DNA from: Pseudomonadota bacterium
Lineage (GTDB): Bacteria; Myxococcota_A; Polyangia; Polyangiales; Polyangiaceae
Assembly (NCBI GenBank): GCA_023423895.1
Contig: JAFAER010000075.1
Location: 1 to 64,000, forward strand
Reading direction: 5' to 3'
DNA length: 64,000 nt
Positions 7,870-16,164 of the stretch are shown piece after piece (the stretch's first letter is position 1; each line of letters begins with the position of its first letter). Under the pieces are notes generated by a model. It did not search any database, was not told the origin of the DNA, and was given only the letters and a program-made list of their open reading frames with translations. The translations under genes were made by a program, and so were the position numbers.

Positions 7870-10556
7870 AGCTCGAGCCTCCCGCCGACGACGGCGATGA
7901 ACGGAAGTCCGGTGATGATCCCGCGGCGGCGGAAGTCGGCGGAGTACGCGATCTCCTCGGCGTTCTTCCGGTTCGTCACGTTCTGGAGATCCGCGAAGAC
8001 GAGCGCGCGCACGCCTCGTCCCAGCGGAACGGAGCGATCGACGCGGAGATCGAGCTGCCAGAAGTCCGGTACGCGGATCGAGCTCTGCGAGCCGAACACC
8101 GGATCGAAGCGGTCCGAGCGCGCGTCGTAGACGCTGCCGATCACCGGCGTTCGAGGATTGCCGCTCGCGTACCGGAAGCGCGCGCCGACGCTCCAGCGCC
8201 CGATCTCCTGGCTGGCGACGAGCGAGATGACGTGGGGCTGATCGAAGTCGAACGGTCGCCACCGATCTTCGTCCTCGAAGCGTCGCTCGCTCTTGCTGAT
8301 CGCGTAAGACGCCCAGCCGAAGAAGCCCTTCCACAGCTCCTGCCGGAGGAGAAACTGGACGCCGTAGCTGTGTCCTTCGCCGTTCTGGGTGAGCGCACGC
8401 GCGCGGATGGGGTTCGAGAGGCGGCTGCGGACGACGAGATCGCGCATCCGCTTGTCGAACGCGACGACGTCGAGCACCAGCGACTCCGTGACGCGTAGTG
8501 ACTCGCCGACCGTGACGTGCGTCGACCGGGAGAGCCCGAGATCCGGCGTGCCGAACACCGCCGACAGCTCCTCCGGCTCCGGCGGCTGGTGATAGTTTCC
8601 GTAGGCCGCGGTCAGCGCGAAGCGGCGCGTGACGTCCCATCGCGCCGACGCGCGCGGGGCGATGGCGGTGACGAGCCTCGAGAAGCCGATGGGAGGGACA
8701 CTTGCCGCTGGAGGGAGCTTCTTGCTCCCTTCGATCAGGAAGGCGTCGAACCGCACGCCCGGCGTCACCGTGACGGGGCCGAGCTTCACGTCGGCGTACG
8801 CGTGGGGGCCGACATCGAGGATGTGCGTCTTCCAACGGTCGACGGCGTATTCGTCTCCCGGCGGCTGACCGAACACCGCAACGTCTCCTTCACGCGGGGG
8901 AAGCGTGAGGGAGCCTTCCCGCGTGACGTCGGAGGCCGTGCCGAGCGCATCCATGCCCGTCACGAGGGTCACGCGGGAAAAGACGGCCGAGCGGAGCGAA
9001 GCGCGGAGCCCGTAGCGGGCGGCGTCGATGTCGAGCCGCGTCGGCGTCTCGCCGTAGCGCTGGACGAGGGAGCTCGTGTCATGGCCCACGAACGGCGTCA
9101 CGATCGTCGTGTCGCCGTTGTCGGCGACGTTCGTGTATCGGGCGTACGCGCGCCAGAAGCCCGAACGCGTCGACTCTACGCGCCGCTTCGCCGGGTCGGG
9201 GGACGGGACCGTGCGATCGAGCTCGTCAGACGAGACGAGGAAGACCGTGTCGATGCTCTCGCGCTTTCGCAGGTCGAACGTCGCCTTGAGCTGCGCATCG
9301 CGATAGCGCGGGATCGGGAAGAAGTCTCCGACGTCGGGAGCGCTCGTGACGGCGAGCACGCGATCGAGCCATCCGTAGCGGAACGCGGTACCGATCCGGA
9401 TCCGGTCGGTGACCTCCGTGGAGACGAACGCCGAGCCGTCGAGCGTATCCGCTCCGACGTAGCCGTGTGTTCCGCGGGGGAGCGCGCGGGTCTCGACGCG
9501 GACGAGACCGCCGAGCCCACGCCCGTATTCGGCGCCGAACGCACCCGGGACGAGATCGATGCTCGCCACGAGGTCGGAGTTGATCGTCCCCCGGAGTCCG
9601 CTGCCGTGATAGAGCGCCGGGAGATCGACGCCGTCGACGTAGATGCGCGTGTCCTTCGGCGCCGATCCCCACACGACGATCTGTCCGGATGCGACCGGCG
9701 GCCGGGAGATGCCCGGCAGGTTCTGCACGACCTTGAGGACGTCGCCTTGCGTGCCAGCGACCTTCCGCGCCTGCTCCGCGCGGACGCTGTAGTCGACGGT
9801 CTCGCGACGAGCGCGAGGGCGACCGCGGATCTCGACTTCCTCGATCGCGTCCGGCGCGGTCGGCCGCGGCTCCGGAGCGGTCGAGCGCAAGGCGAGGTCG
9901 TACCGTGTGATCGTCTTCTTCCCCGACGTCACGAGCTCGGTGAACCGTGACGTCGTACCATCGGGGGCTTCGACGACGACGTCGTAGCTCCCGGCAGGGA
10001 GGTCGGTGAGGGTGAAGCGACCGGAGGCATCCGTCGTCGCATTGCGCGTCTCGCGAACGCCTTCGCTCCGCGCGATCACCTTGGCGCCGACGACCGGTGC
10101 GTCGCTCTCTGCGGCGCGCAGCTCGCCTTCGAGCACGCCTGCAGGTGGAGCCTCCGGCTTCGTATCGGTGACTACGAAGTCGTAGCGGTACGTGATCTTT
10201 GCCGGCGCCGGCTTGTCGTCGACCTCGGCCGGCTCGAACTCGAACGACATCGCGGCCGCGACGGCGGCGGCGTCGAAGTCCGGCCCAGCGCCGCTCGCCA
10301 CCGAGACGTTCGTCACCTTGCCGGTGGCGCCGATCTCGATCGTGAGGACGACGGACGCCGCGATGCCGGCGCTCTTCTTGTCCGGCGGGTATTCCGCCTC
10401 CACGAACTTCACGAGCCGCGGCATCTTCGTGAGCTTCCGCTTCGTTGGCTGGCCGCCCACGTCGGACCCGCGCTGCTGCGCGCCCGCCGGCGCGCTCGCG
10501 AGGAGCAGAGAGCCTGCGACGACGACGGCGAGCAAGCGACGAATGCGGATGCGCAT
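7866..10556 (-). CDS. TonB-dependent receptor with an N-terminal TonB-like domain, second copy
   Basis: 896-residue outer-membrane receptor. It has a signal peptide (about 1-26, ending PAGAQ), a TonB C-terminal-type domain (about 43-128, with VEAEYPPDKK, VVLTIEIGATGKV and FEFEPAEVD), a carboxypeptidase-regulatory-like domain (about 140-220), a plug (VLKVVQNLPGI, YVDGVDLPALYH, GAEYGRGLGGLVRV) and a barrel. Domain order, spacing and many motifs match the receptor at 1963-4644, so the two are duplicates in mirror orientation. It lies 12 bases after the YfaP-like lipoprotein gene in the same operon and is coupled to its own partner lipoprotein. Confidence 0.9.
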   Translation of the reverse strand: MRIRIRRLLAVVVAGSLLLASAPAGAQQRGSDVGGQPTKRKLTKMPRLVKFVEAEYPPDKKSAGIAASVVLTIEIGATGKVTNVSVASGAGPDFDAAAVAAAMSFEFEPAEVDDKPAPAKITYRYDFVVTDTKPEAPPAGVLEGELRAAESDAPVVGAKVIARSEGVRETRNATTDASGRFTLTDLPAGSYDVVVEAPDGTTSRFTELVTSGKKTITRYDLALRSTAPEPRPTAPDAIEEVEIRGRPRARRETVDYSVRAEQARKVAGTQGDVLKVVQNLPGISRPPVASGQIVVWGSAPKDTRIYVDGVDLPALYHGSGLRGTINSDLVASIDLVPGAFGAEYGRGLGGLVRVETRALPRGTHGYVGADTLDGSAFVSTEVTDRIRIGTAFRYGWLDRVLAVTSAPDVGDFFPIPRYRDAQLKATFDLRKRESIDTVFLVSSDELDRTVPSPDPAKRRVESTRSGFWRAYARYTNVADNGDTTIVTPFVGHDTSSLVQRYGETPTRLDIDAARYGLRASLRSAVFSRVTLVTGMDALGTASDVTREGSLTLPPREGDVAVFGQPPGDEYAVDRWKTHILDVGPHAYADVKLGPVTVTPGVRFDAFLIEGSKKLPPAASVPPIGFSRLVTAIAPRASARWDVTRRFALTAAYGNYHQPPEPEELSAVFGTPDLGLSRSTHVTVGESLRVTESLVLDVVAFDKRMRDLVVRSRLSNPIRARALTQNGEGHSYGVQFLLRQELWKGFFGWASYAISKSERRFEDEDRWRPFDFDQPHVISLVASQEIGRWSVGARFRYASGNPRTPVIGSVYDARSDRFDPVFGSQSSIRVPDFWQLDLRVDRSVPLGRGVRALVFADLQNVTNRKNAEEIAYSADFRRRGIITGLPFIAVVGGRLEL

Positions 10557-10568
10557 CGCCGAGCCGCC

Positions 10569-11462
10569 TCAGGGAACGTCGAGCTCGAGCGCGAGGACGC
10601 CCGCGCCGCGGTTGTGATCGAACCGCGTGTCGATCTCGGTGCTCGTGCCGCGCGCCTCGCCGATGCGCGTGCCGTCGAGCAGCGCCTCGACGCGCCAGTT
10701 GGCGCTCGGCGCGCCGCAGAGCGAGAACGTATCCACACGGACGATGTAGCGCCCGCTGGGGGGCGTCTCGGTCCAAACGGCGTTCTCGGTTCGGCGGCCG
10801 TCAGGCACACACATCGCGTTCGAGTCGCGATCGAGCACACCGCCGTCCGTCGGCGCGTTCGGCGGCACCGGTCCGGCGCTCGGCGGCGGGCGCTCGTATT
10901 CGGTGCGATTGCGTTTGAAGAGCTCGATGCCGCTCGGCAACACCACGTGGAGATCGAGGTCGGCCTGGTTGTCCCATGCGAGCGAGATGACGAGGCGACC
11001 CTGCGGCCGATCCGACGTTGCGACGTCGAGTGGTCGCAACGTCGGGGGCCCGAACCTCCCATCACCGTCGACGGCGCGGAGAACGAGATCGTGCCGGCCG
11101 GGAAGGACGTTTGCTGCGAGCCCGAAGACGATCTCGAACGTCGGTGCGGTCGGCGCAGATGCGAGCGGGATCCCGGCAGGGACGATCCAGTAGCCGGTGT
11201 CGCCCATGAGCCCGACCGCGACGGACGTCGCGGCACGCTCGAGATCCCCAGCGCACGCCTGCTCTACGTCACCGGCTCGCGTTCGCGCAGCGACCGTCGC
11301 GGAGAGGACCTTCGGCCCACTCTCGTCGGCGGGCATCGCCTCGCGGAAGAACTGCCCTCGCCCGACGTGGAGCAGCGCGTCCCGGCCCTCGTCGGCCCTC
11401 GTGCGCGCGCATGCCGCCACGAAGGCGACGAGCAGCAGGAGCAAGAGCGCCCGAGCTCGCAT
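10569..11462 (-). CDS. Lipoprotein with a YfaP/DUF2135-like domain
   Basis: 297-residue predicted lipoprotein. The signal peptide MRARALLLLLLVAFVAAC ends in a good lipobox with Cys 18. The C-terminal half carries SLAWDNQADLDLHVVLPSG, a GGVLDRDSNAMC segment and PPSGRYIVRVDTFSLC, the pattern of the YfaP/DUF2135 beta-sandwich family, whose role is not established. The start at ATG 11462 shares one base with the porin stop (TGATG). In the operon it lies between the porin and the second receptor, so it may be part of the same uptake complex. Confidence 0.75.
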   Translation of the reverse strand: MRARALLLLLLVAFVAACARTRADEGRDALLHVGRGQFFREAMPADESGPKVLSATVAARTRAGDVEQACAGDLERAATSVAVGLMGDTGYWIVPAGIPLASAPTAPTFEIVFGLAANVLPGRHDLVLRAVDGDGRFGPPTLRPLDVATSDRPQGRLVISLAWDNQADLDLHVVLPSGIELFKRNRTEYERPPPSAGPVPPNAPTDGGVLDRDSNAMCVPDGRRTENAVWTETPPSGRYIVRVDTFSLCGAPSANWRVEALLDGTRIGEARGTSTEIDTRFDHNRGAGVLALELDVP

Positions 11463-12883
11463 CAGAAGCGCACCTCTGCGCGAAGCGTGAACGAGTCGTC
11501 GGCGAGCGTGGTGGGTCGACCCGACGCATCGCGGCCGAGCGCGTTCTGCCGGTGATCGTACTGCGCGACGAGCCGAGCGATCCGGGTGCGGCCCGCAGCG
11601 CTGAAGGACCACGTCGACATCGACGTGTCGCGCGGGACGAGCGCGAACGGCTCTTGCTCGCGAGCGTCAGCGTCGGGGTCGTAGCGGTCGTAGCGGACCC
11701 CAATGAGCGCCCATCGCGTGATCTCCTGCGATGCGCCGACGTAGTAGCCGAGCTGGCGGAGATCGCGCGTCGCCACGACCGGGTCGGAGACGTAGAGCCC
11801 GCGATCCAGGTTGCTGCCGCGGACCACCTCGGCCCGGAGGTGGAGGTTGCCGAGCATCGGAAGCGCGATCGTCGCGCGGAGATCGGCGCCGACGGCGAAT
11901 CGCTTGAAGCTTTCTGACGGCGTCGCCGGTGAGCCAGGGATCACCTGGAGCTCGGTCGTGTTGTCGACGACCCCGTCGGCGTTCGAGTCCTGCCACTGGA
12001 TGACGTCCTTCGTGGCGGGCTGGCCGCGATGAAACCCGCGCCCGCTGACCCCGGAGATGCCGCCTTCGAGATGGAACCCTTCGGTGACCGCGCTTGCCCC
12101 GCCGACGCGGAAGACGAGGTCCTTGCTCTCGTTCGGATCGCGTCCGGGAAACGTGCGCTCGCCGATCGGGTCGCCGTTCATGATCGCGAACGCGTAGCGC
12201 AGAAACCGGAAGCCACCGAGGACGCGGACGCCGAGATCGAACGACTGCGGGAACATCGCGTTCGACACGGTCGCGCGCTCGAGCCAGGGGCGTTCGCGCT
12301 CCGATTCGGGGACCTCGAACCCGAACGGCGTCCGGAAGAGGCCCGCGGTGACCATGAACCACGGCTCGTTTGCGTCACGCGGCGCTCCCGGCGCGTGATC
12401 GGAATCGCCGCCCGGCGGTGACGGTTCGACGGCCCAAGGCGTTCGCATATAGGCGCGACGCGCGGGCCACTTGAACGACGCCTCCGCGTTGATGGGCCGG
12501 AGCTGCGGCCCGTCGATGGTGTTTGCGTCGATCTCGAAGGCGCCGTGGAACAGCCCTTCGTCGCGCTCGGCGCGAAGCCGCGCGCGCCTCAAGAGGAAGC
12601 GGTCTTCGTTCAGCGGCTGGCCGTCCTGCGTCACCTCGTCCTGCGACGTCTGCCGGAAGACGACCCAGTCCATGTGGACGTAGCCGGAGACGACTACAGG
12701 CAGCCGAGCGTCGCGGCGTTCTGCGGCCTCTCTCTCGAGCCGGGCCACGCGGGCTTCGAGCTCATCGCGTGGTGAGGCGGCGGGAGAGCTCGCCGGCGGA
12801 GACTCGGGCTGCGGCTGCGCGAGCGACGTGCTGGTCCAGAGAAGTCCTGCCGCGACGATCGCGCCTCGGTGCCGCCTGAGCAT
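11462..12883 (-). CDS. Phosphate-selective porin (OprO/OprP-like)
   Basis: 473-residue outer-membrane porin. A signal peptide (MLRRHRGAIVAAGLLWTSTSLAQ) is followed by a short coiled-coil segment (DELEARVARLEREAAERR) and a barrel with motifs of the Porin_O_P family: SGYVHMDWVVF, FLLRRARLRAERDEGLFHGAFEIDAN, FRTPFGFE and the closing SFTLRAEVRF. Members include phosphate- and polyphosphate-specific OprP/OprO of Pseudomonas, but family membership alone does not prove phosphate selectivity. It starts two bases after the small lipoprotein stop. ATG 12883 was chosen because the signal peptide begins there. Confidence 0.82.
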   Translation of the reverse strand: MLRRHRGAIVAAGLLWTSTSLAQPQPESPPASSPAASPRDELEARVARLEREAAERRDARLPVVVSGYVHMDWVVFRQTSQDEVTQDGQPLNEDRFLLRRARLRAERDEGLFHGAFEIDANTIDGPQLRPINAEASFKWPARRAYMRTPWAVEPSPPGGDSDHAPGAPRDANEPWFMVTAGLFRTPFGFEVPESERERPWLERATVSNAMFPQSFDLGVRVLGGFRFLRYAFAIMNGDPIGERTFPGRDPNESKDLVFRVGGASAVTEGFHLEGGISGVSGRGFHRGQPATKDVIQWQDSNADGVVDNTTELQVIPGSPATPSESFKRFAVGADLRATIALPMLGNLHLRAEVVRGSNLDRGLYVSDPVVATRDLRQLGYYVGASQEITRWALIGVRYDRYDPDADAREQEPFALVPRDTSMSTWSFSAAGRTRIARLVAQYDHRQNALGRDASGRPTTLADDSFTLRAEVRF

Positions 12884-12885
12884 CG

Positions 12886-13203
12886 TCAATCGAGCGGGGG
12901 AAGACCGCCGTCGGGCAACAGCTTGGGGAGGATTGGGTTCTTCGTGACCTTGGTGGCGCTCGTGCACGCGTTGATGATCTCGAAGTGCGTCTTCGGGTTG
13001 TCGAAGCAGTCCTTCGGCGCCCCGTCCGGCAGCGTCCCGGGATCGAGGCCGCCGTCGGTCGCGGGACCTCCTGCGTCGTTGCCCGCGTTCGGTGGACGTT
13101 CTTTGACGGCCGACGAGCCATCGTCACAGCCGACGACCGCGAGGAGCGAGGCCGTCGCGGCAGCACCTACGAAGAGGGCGCGAAGAAGTCGCTTCGTTCG
13201 CAT
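12886..13203 (-). CDS. Small predicted lipoprotein
   Basis: 105-residue exported protein. MRTKRLLRALFVGAAATASLLAVVGC is a typical type II signal peptide with Cys 26. The mature part is Asp/Gly/Pro-rich and ends with a short segment holding two Cys (DCFDNPKTHFEIINACTSATKV). It lies between the PstS-like gene and the porin with two-base gaps on both sides, so it is certainly co-transcribed. No family is recognised; it may tether or assist the porin or the binding protein. Confidence 0.7.
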   Translation of the reverse strand: MRTKRLLRALFVGAAATASLLAVVGCDDGSSAVKERPPNAGNDAGGPATDGGLDPGTLPDGAPKDCFDNPKTHFEIINACTSATKVTKNPILPKLLPDGGLPPLD

Positions 13204-13205
13204 CG

Positions 13206-14480
13206 CTACCTCGCCTCGCAGAAGCCGAAGCGGCACTTGCCGCCGCTGCAGGGACCGTCGTTACCGACCGTGCACGCCGTGCACGACGTCGAGCCTTGGG
13301 GCACGTTCTTGTCGAAGTAGCAGCCACAGGGCGCGGGATCTTCGTACAGAGCCAGGTCCGCGCCGTCGCCCGCGCGCGTCACCGTCATCGCGCACTCCGG
13401 AACGAGCCCGCTCCCGACGACCTGCAGCAACCCGTCGACGTCGTCTCCGGTGCGCGTTCCCATCACGAGCTCGTAGATCCGCCTCGCGTTCGCGTCGGCG
13501 ATCGTCGTCGTTCCGGGCGTGACCTTCGCGATGTACGGCGTCGGCGACCAGGCCGCGTAGTGGCCGTCACGGACGTTCCGCTTGTCGAAGCTCGTGCTCG
13601 TCGAGTCCGGGAAGTATGCGTAGTGCTGTCCGAACGTCTTCAAGGCGAGCAGCTTGATGTCGGCGCGTCGCTGGTCGTAGAGCTCGGTGCCGAGGATCCC
13701 GAGCGTCGCCTCGGGATTGTTGCTGTTCACCACGGACGTGATGATCGCCTCGGACGTCCCGGAGTCCGGAGCGGCCTTCATCTGCGTCGGAAGCAGCCGG
13801 ATGGCCGAGGCCATCGTGAGCGTCGTGCTCGCCGTGTTGCCCCGCTTGAATCGCAGGTTCTGGATGACCCAGGGCGCGGCTTCACCGCCACCTTCGGTGA
13901 AGCCGAAAGCGAGATAGCCCTCCTCGGCCGTGATCGCGACCTGGCTGCTGTTCTTGTTCGTGATGAAGCCGTAGGCCTGGACGGGGCCGTCGAACACTCC
14001 GACGTCCGCAGGCTGGGCAGGCGTTTGCGGACAGCTCGACAGATACGTCGCGCCGATGCCGAGGCTGATGGGCGGCGCTGGCGGTGCGTCGGGGACCGTG
14101 CACGTCGGTGCGGTGGAGGCTGGGTCGAACGTGGGGTTCGCCGGGATGTAGCGGACGGGACGTGCCGTGGTGCCGTCGACGACGGTGACCATCGAGGCCC
14201 CCGAGAAGAGGTCGTTGCGGATGTTGCACGTCGGACGATTCCGGTAGAACACGCGGAGCTTCGTCGACGACTGCATCAGAAGCTTGCCGATCTTCTTGAC
14301 GAGCGGCTCCTGCGTGTCGCCGTTCTCGATGTAGATCGCGGGGATGCTGTTGTCCTCGTCGCTCAGGTTGCTGCACGGATCGCCGTTCGCCGCGGCCGCT
14401 TCGCTGACGACGCTGACGCCAGCGACGACGGCCAGCGCGCTCGCGACGGCCCTGCATGAGGTCTTGGTCCACATCCTCAT
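13206..14480 (-). CDS. PstS-like periplasmic binding protein
   Basis: 424-residue exported protein, the first gene of the minus-strand operon. The signal peptide ends near SEAAAA (about residue 31). The body has IENGDTQEPLVKKIGKLL, PDSGTSEAIITSVV, YFPDSTSTSFDKRNVRDGHYAAWSP and a closing Cys-rich segment (PCGCYF, CTACTVG, CRFGFC). The first motifs resemble PstS-type binding proteins common in myxobacteria, and the OprP-like porin two genes on agrees with a phosphate or other oxyanion role; this is inference. ATG 14480 lies behind GGGAGGAGG. An ATG at 14579 would add a basic 33-residue stretch encoded by 12-base repeats. Confidence 0.65.
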   Translation of the reverse strand: MRMWTKTSCRAVASALAVVAGVSVVSEAAAANGDPCSNLSDEDNSIPAIYIENGDTQEPLVKKIGKLLMQSSTKLRVFYRNRPTCNIRNDLFSGASMVTVVDGTTARPVRYIPANPTFDPASTAPTCTVPDAPPAPPISLGIGATYLSSCPQTPAQPADVGVFDGPVQAYGFITNKNSSQVAITAEEGYLAFGFTEGGGEAAPWVIQNLRFKRGNTASTTLTMASAIRLLPTQMKAAPDSGTSEAIITSVVNSNNPEATLGILGTELYDQRRADIKLLALKTFGQHYAYFPDSTSTSFDKRNVRDGHYAAWSPTPYIAKVTPGTTTIADANARRIYELVMGTRTGDDVDGLLQVVGSGLVPECAMTVTRAGDGADLALYEDPAPCGCYFDKNVPQGSTSCTACTVGNDGPCSGGKCRFGFCEAR

Positions 14481-14510
14481 TGCCTCGTCCAGCCTCCTCC
14501 CTCGACGCGC

Positions 14511-14550
14511 CTTGGCCCTCGTCTTGGCCCTCGTCTTGGCTCGTCTTGCG
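14511..14550. repeat. 12-base tandem repeat
   Basis: CTTGGCCCTCGT recurs about three and a half times, decaying to GCTCGTCTTGCG. It lies in the leader of the PstS-like gene if that gene starts at 14480. Read as protein from the alternative start at 14579 it would give repeated Ala-Lys-Thr-Arg. I see no palindrome in it. Confidence 0.6.
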
Positions 14551-14598
14551 CCTCGCCCCTGTATCGAGGAGGTTGTCATGTGGCTCCACCGGTCGAGC

Positions 14599-14652
14599 GT
14601 CACCATTCGGTGACACGCGGAGATGTAACGGAGGTCACATGCGTGTGACCTC
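14599..14652. promoter_or_regulatory. Two perfect palindromes, candidate operators
   Basis: GTCACC (14599-14604) and GGTGAC (14609-14614) form a 6-base inverted repeat with a 4-base centre. GAGGTCACA (14631-14639) and TGTGACCTC (14644-14652) form a perfect 9-base inverted repeat, also with a 4-base centre. Both share the half-site GTCAC/GTGAC. They lie upstream of the six-gene minus-strand uptake operon and of the small plus-strand frame at 14704, where a repressor or activator of the operon would be expected. Confidence 0.6.
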
Positions 14653-14703
14653 GAGCGCCTGCGGGCACGTGACGTGCGTCGCGGTGCCCGTGAGGTGACG
14701 AAC

Positions 14704-14871
14704 ATGGCCGACGGACCGCAGCCGAAGAAGACCGAGGCGACCGAAGAGCAGGGTGAGCAGAGGAAGACGGCGTCAGAGGCCGACCGCGGAGGCAGTGAGC
14801 GGATCGAGCGCATCGATGACGACGACATGGAGAGCGCGGCCGCCGAACAGCGCCCGCCGTCCGATTCGTAG
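14704..14871 (+). CDS. Small acidic hydrophilic protein, tentative
   Basis: 55 residues beginning MADGPQPKKTEATEEQGEQ and rich in Glu, Asp, Lys and Gln, with a DDDD run; no membrane segment and no Cys. GAGGTGA lies five bases before ATG 14704, a reasonable ribosome site. It would be divergent from the uptake operon and share its palindromes. The composition looks like a disordered protein rather than a chance frame, but nothing else proves it is expressed. Confidence 0.4.
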   Translation: MADGPQPKKTEATEEQGEQRKTASEADRGGSERIERIDDDDMESAAAEQRPPSDS

Positions 14872-14885
14872 CGATGCCGGTTGCT

Positions 14886-15590
14886 TCAGGATGTTGGGCG
14901 CGCGTCGTCATGCGACGAGGCCGCCTGTTCGTCCGTCGGCGGCGGTTCGGCCTCGTCGGCCTTCCACTTCGGTCGGTACATGATCGCGATCCTGGGGCCG
15001 CGCTGCTGGGCCACCTTGGGGATCGCGTGCTGGTACGTGCGCTGGCATGAGCCGCCCATGACGAGGAGGTCGCCCCAGCCCAGCGAGAGCGCCATCGACC
15101 TGCCGCCGCCCGTCTGGCGTAGCAGGAATTTTCTCGGTGCTCCGACGGAGACAGTCGCCACGAGCGCGTTCGGCATGCGTCGCGCGACGTAGTCACCGTG
15201 CCAGGCGACGCTGTCGCGCCCGTCGCGATAGAGCGCGACGCTCAGGCGTTCGAAGCTCGTTTCATAGCGGCGGTCGAGCGCGCGTCGCATCTGATCGAGG
15301 ACCGGATGGAGGCGGCCGCCGTCCGGGAGCACGGCGTATTGGCGTGGGACTTCGACCGTGCGCTCGTACATGACGCGGCTCTCCGATCGCCAGGCCACCT
15401 CGCGCGCGAGCACGTCGAAGATCTGCTCGTGACCAGCGAGCCATCCGCGGGCGACGTCGAGCCAGGCCCCGTGCTCGAGCTCGATGCGCTCGATCGTCGT
15501 GAAGCGCTCGTCGATCTTCGGCGTGTCGTTACCGAACAACGCGAGCTGACCGGTGATGCTGCGGCTGGTCAAGCACCGCGAAGTTAGCAC
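14886..15590 (-). CDS. AlkB-like 2-oxoglutarate/Fe(II) dioxygenase
   Basis: About 234 residues. AlkB-family enzymes oxidatively remove methyl groups from alkylated DNA or RNA bases. The Fe-binding HxD is in DSVAWHGD, and the distal His is in TYQHAIPKVAQQRGPRIAIMYR, which also holds the two conserved Arg for 2-oxoglutarate and structure. The N-terminal QLALFG is typical of short bacterial AlkB homologues. The GTG start at 15590 is the longest choice; the true start may be downstream. The gene stands alone on the minus strand. Homologues include ALKBH2/3-like repair enzymes, but the substrate is not proven. Confidence 0.85.
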   Translation of the reverse strand: MLTSRCLTSRSITGQLALFGNDTPKIDERFTTIERIELEHGAWLDVARGWLAGHEQIFDVLAREVAWRSESRVMYERTVEVPRQYAVLPDGGRLHPVLDQMRRALDRRYETSFERLSVALYRDGRDSVAWHGDYVARRMPNALVATVSVGAPRKFLLRQTGGGRSMALSLGWGDLLVMGGSCQRTYQHAIPKVAQQRGPRIAIMYRPKWKADEAEPPPTDEQAASSHDDARPTS

Positions 15591-15664
15591 TGCGGAGCGA
15601 ACGCATCCGAACGCGCCCGTGAGCTCCAGCGTGCAGCGCCGGTCCGTGAGCTCCGCCGGTCAGC

Positions 15665-16039
15665 TCACCCCGCATCACCGGCGTCGGGGTCGTCGCCGCC
15701 GTCGCCGGCCGAGGCATCGTCTGCGTCGGCGGCATCCTTCGCCGCGCCGTCGTTGACCTGCACATCGGGGCGCGCAGCGTCGCGGACATCGCGGCCGGGG
15801 CCGCCGTCGTCGGTGTTGTCGTCGTAGCAGCGCGCGCCGTCGTCGCAGGGCGGCGCTCCGTAACAGGCCATGAGCGTGAACGCGATGGCTCCGCCGCCGA
15901 ACGCTCCGCCGAGCGCTCCGACACGGAGCCTCTCGAACAACGGACGCCGAGCGGCCTTGCAGTGCACACACGACGCCGAGCTGCCGGGGACGAACCCTCC
16001 GCAGGCGTCGCAAACGACGAGCTTGGATCGTGTGGTCAT
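15665..16039 (-). CDS. Zinc-ribbon protein with one membrane segment and an Asp-rich tail, copy A
   Basis: 124 residues. The N-terminus has CDACGGFVPGSSASCVHC, a four-Cys zinc ribbon. A basic stretch leads to one hydrophobic segment GGGAIAFTLMACYG (about 48-62), and the rest is an Asp/Ala/Gly-rich low-complexity tail with DAADADDASAGDGG. It is paralogous to the gene at 16165-16512, 125 bases upstream in the same direction. The Cys in LMACYG resembles a lipobox, but it is preceded by a folded zinc ribbon instead of a plain signal peptide. Function unknown. Confidence 0.7.
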   Translation of the reverse strand: MTTRSKLVVCDACGGFVPGSSASCVHCKAARRPLFERLRVGALGGAFGGGAIAFTLMACYGAPPCDDGARCYDDNTDDGGPGRDVRDAARPDVQVNDGAAKDAADADDASAGDGGDDPDAGDAG

Positions 16040-16164
16040 CGTGCTCTACGGCTCAGCAATACGAGTGCCGTTTCGGGATCGAACGCGTTTCCGCGTCATG
16101 ACGGGTGGACCGGCCGAGGACGGTCACGCCCGTCGCGACATCGTGATCATGCCGCGGACGGCGC

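Noticed and set aside
7870..8835. N-terminal extension of the lipoprotein frame at 6949-7869
   Set aside because: It runs over the end of the receptor gene in another frame; the lipoprotein signal peptide begins at GTG 7869.
14578..14613. Short plus-strand frame behind GAGGAGG at 14567-14573
   Set aside because: Only 11 residues before the stop; the purine run is likely chance or part of the minus-strand leader.
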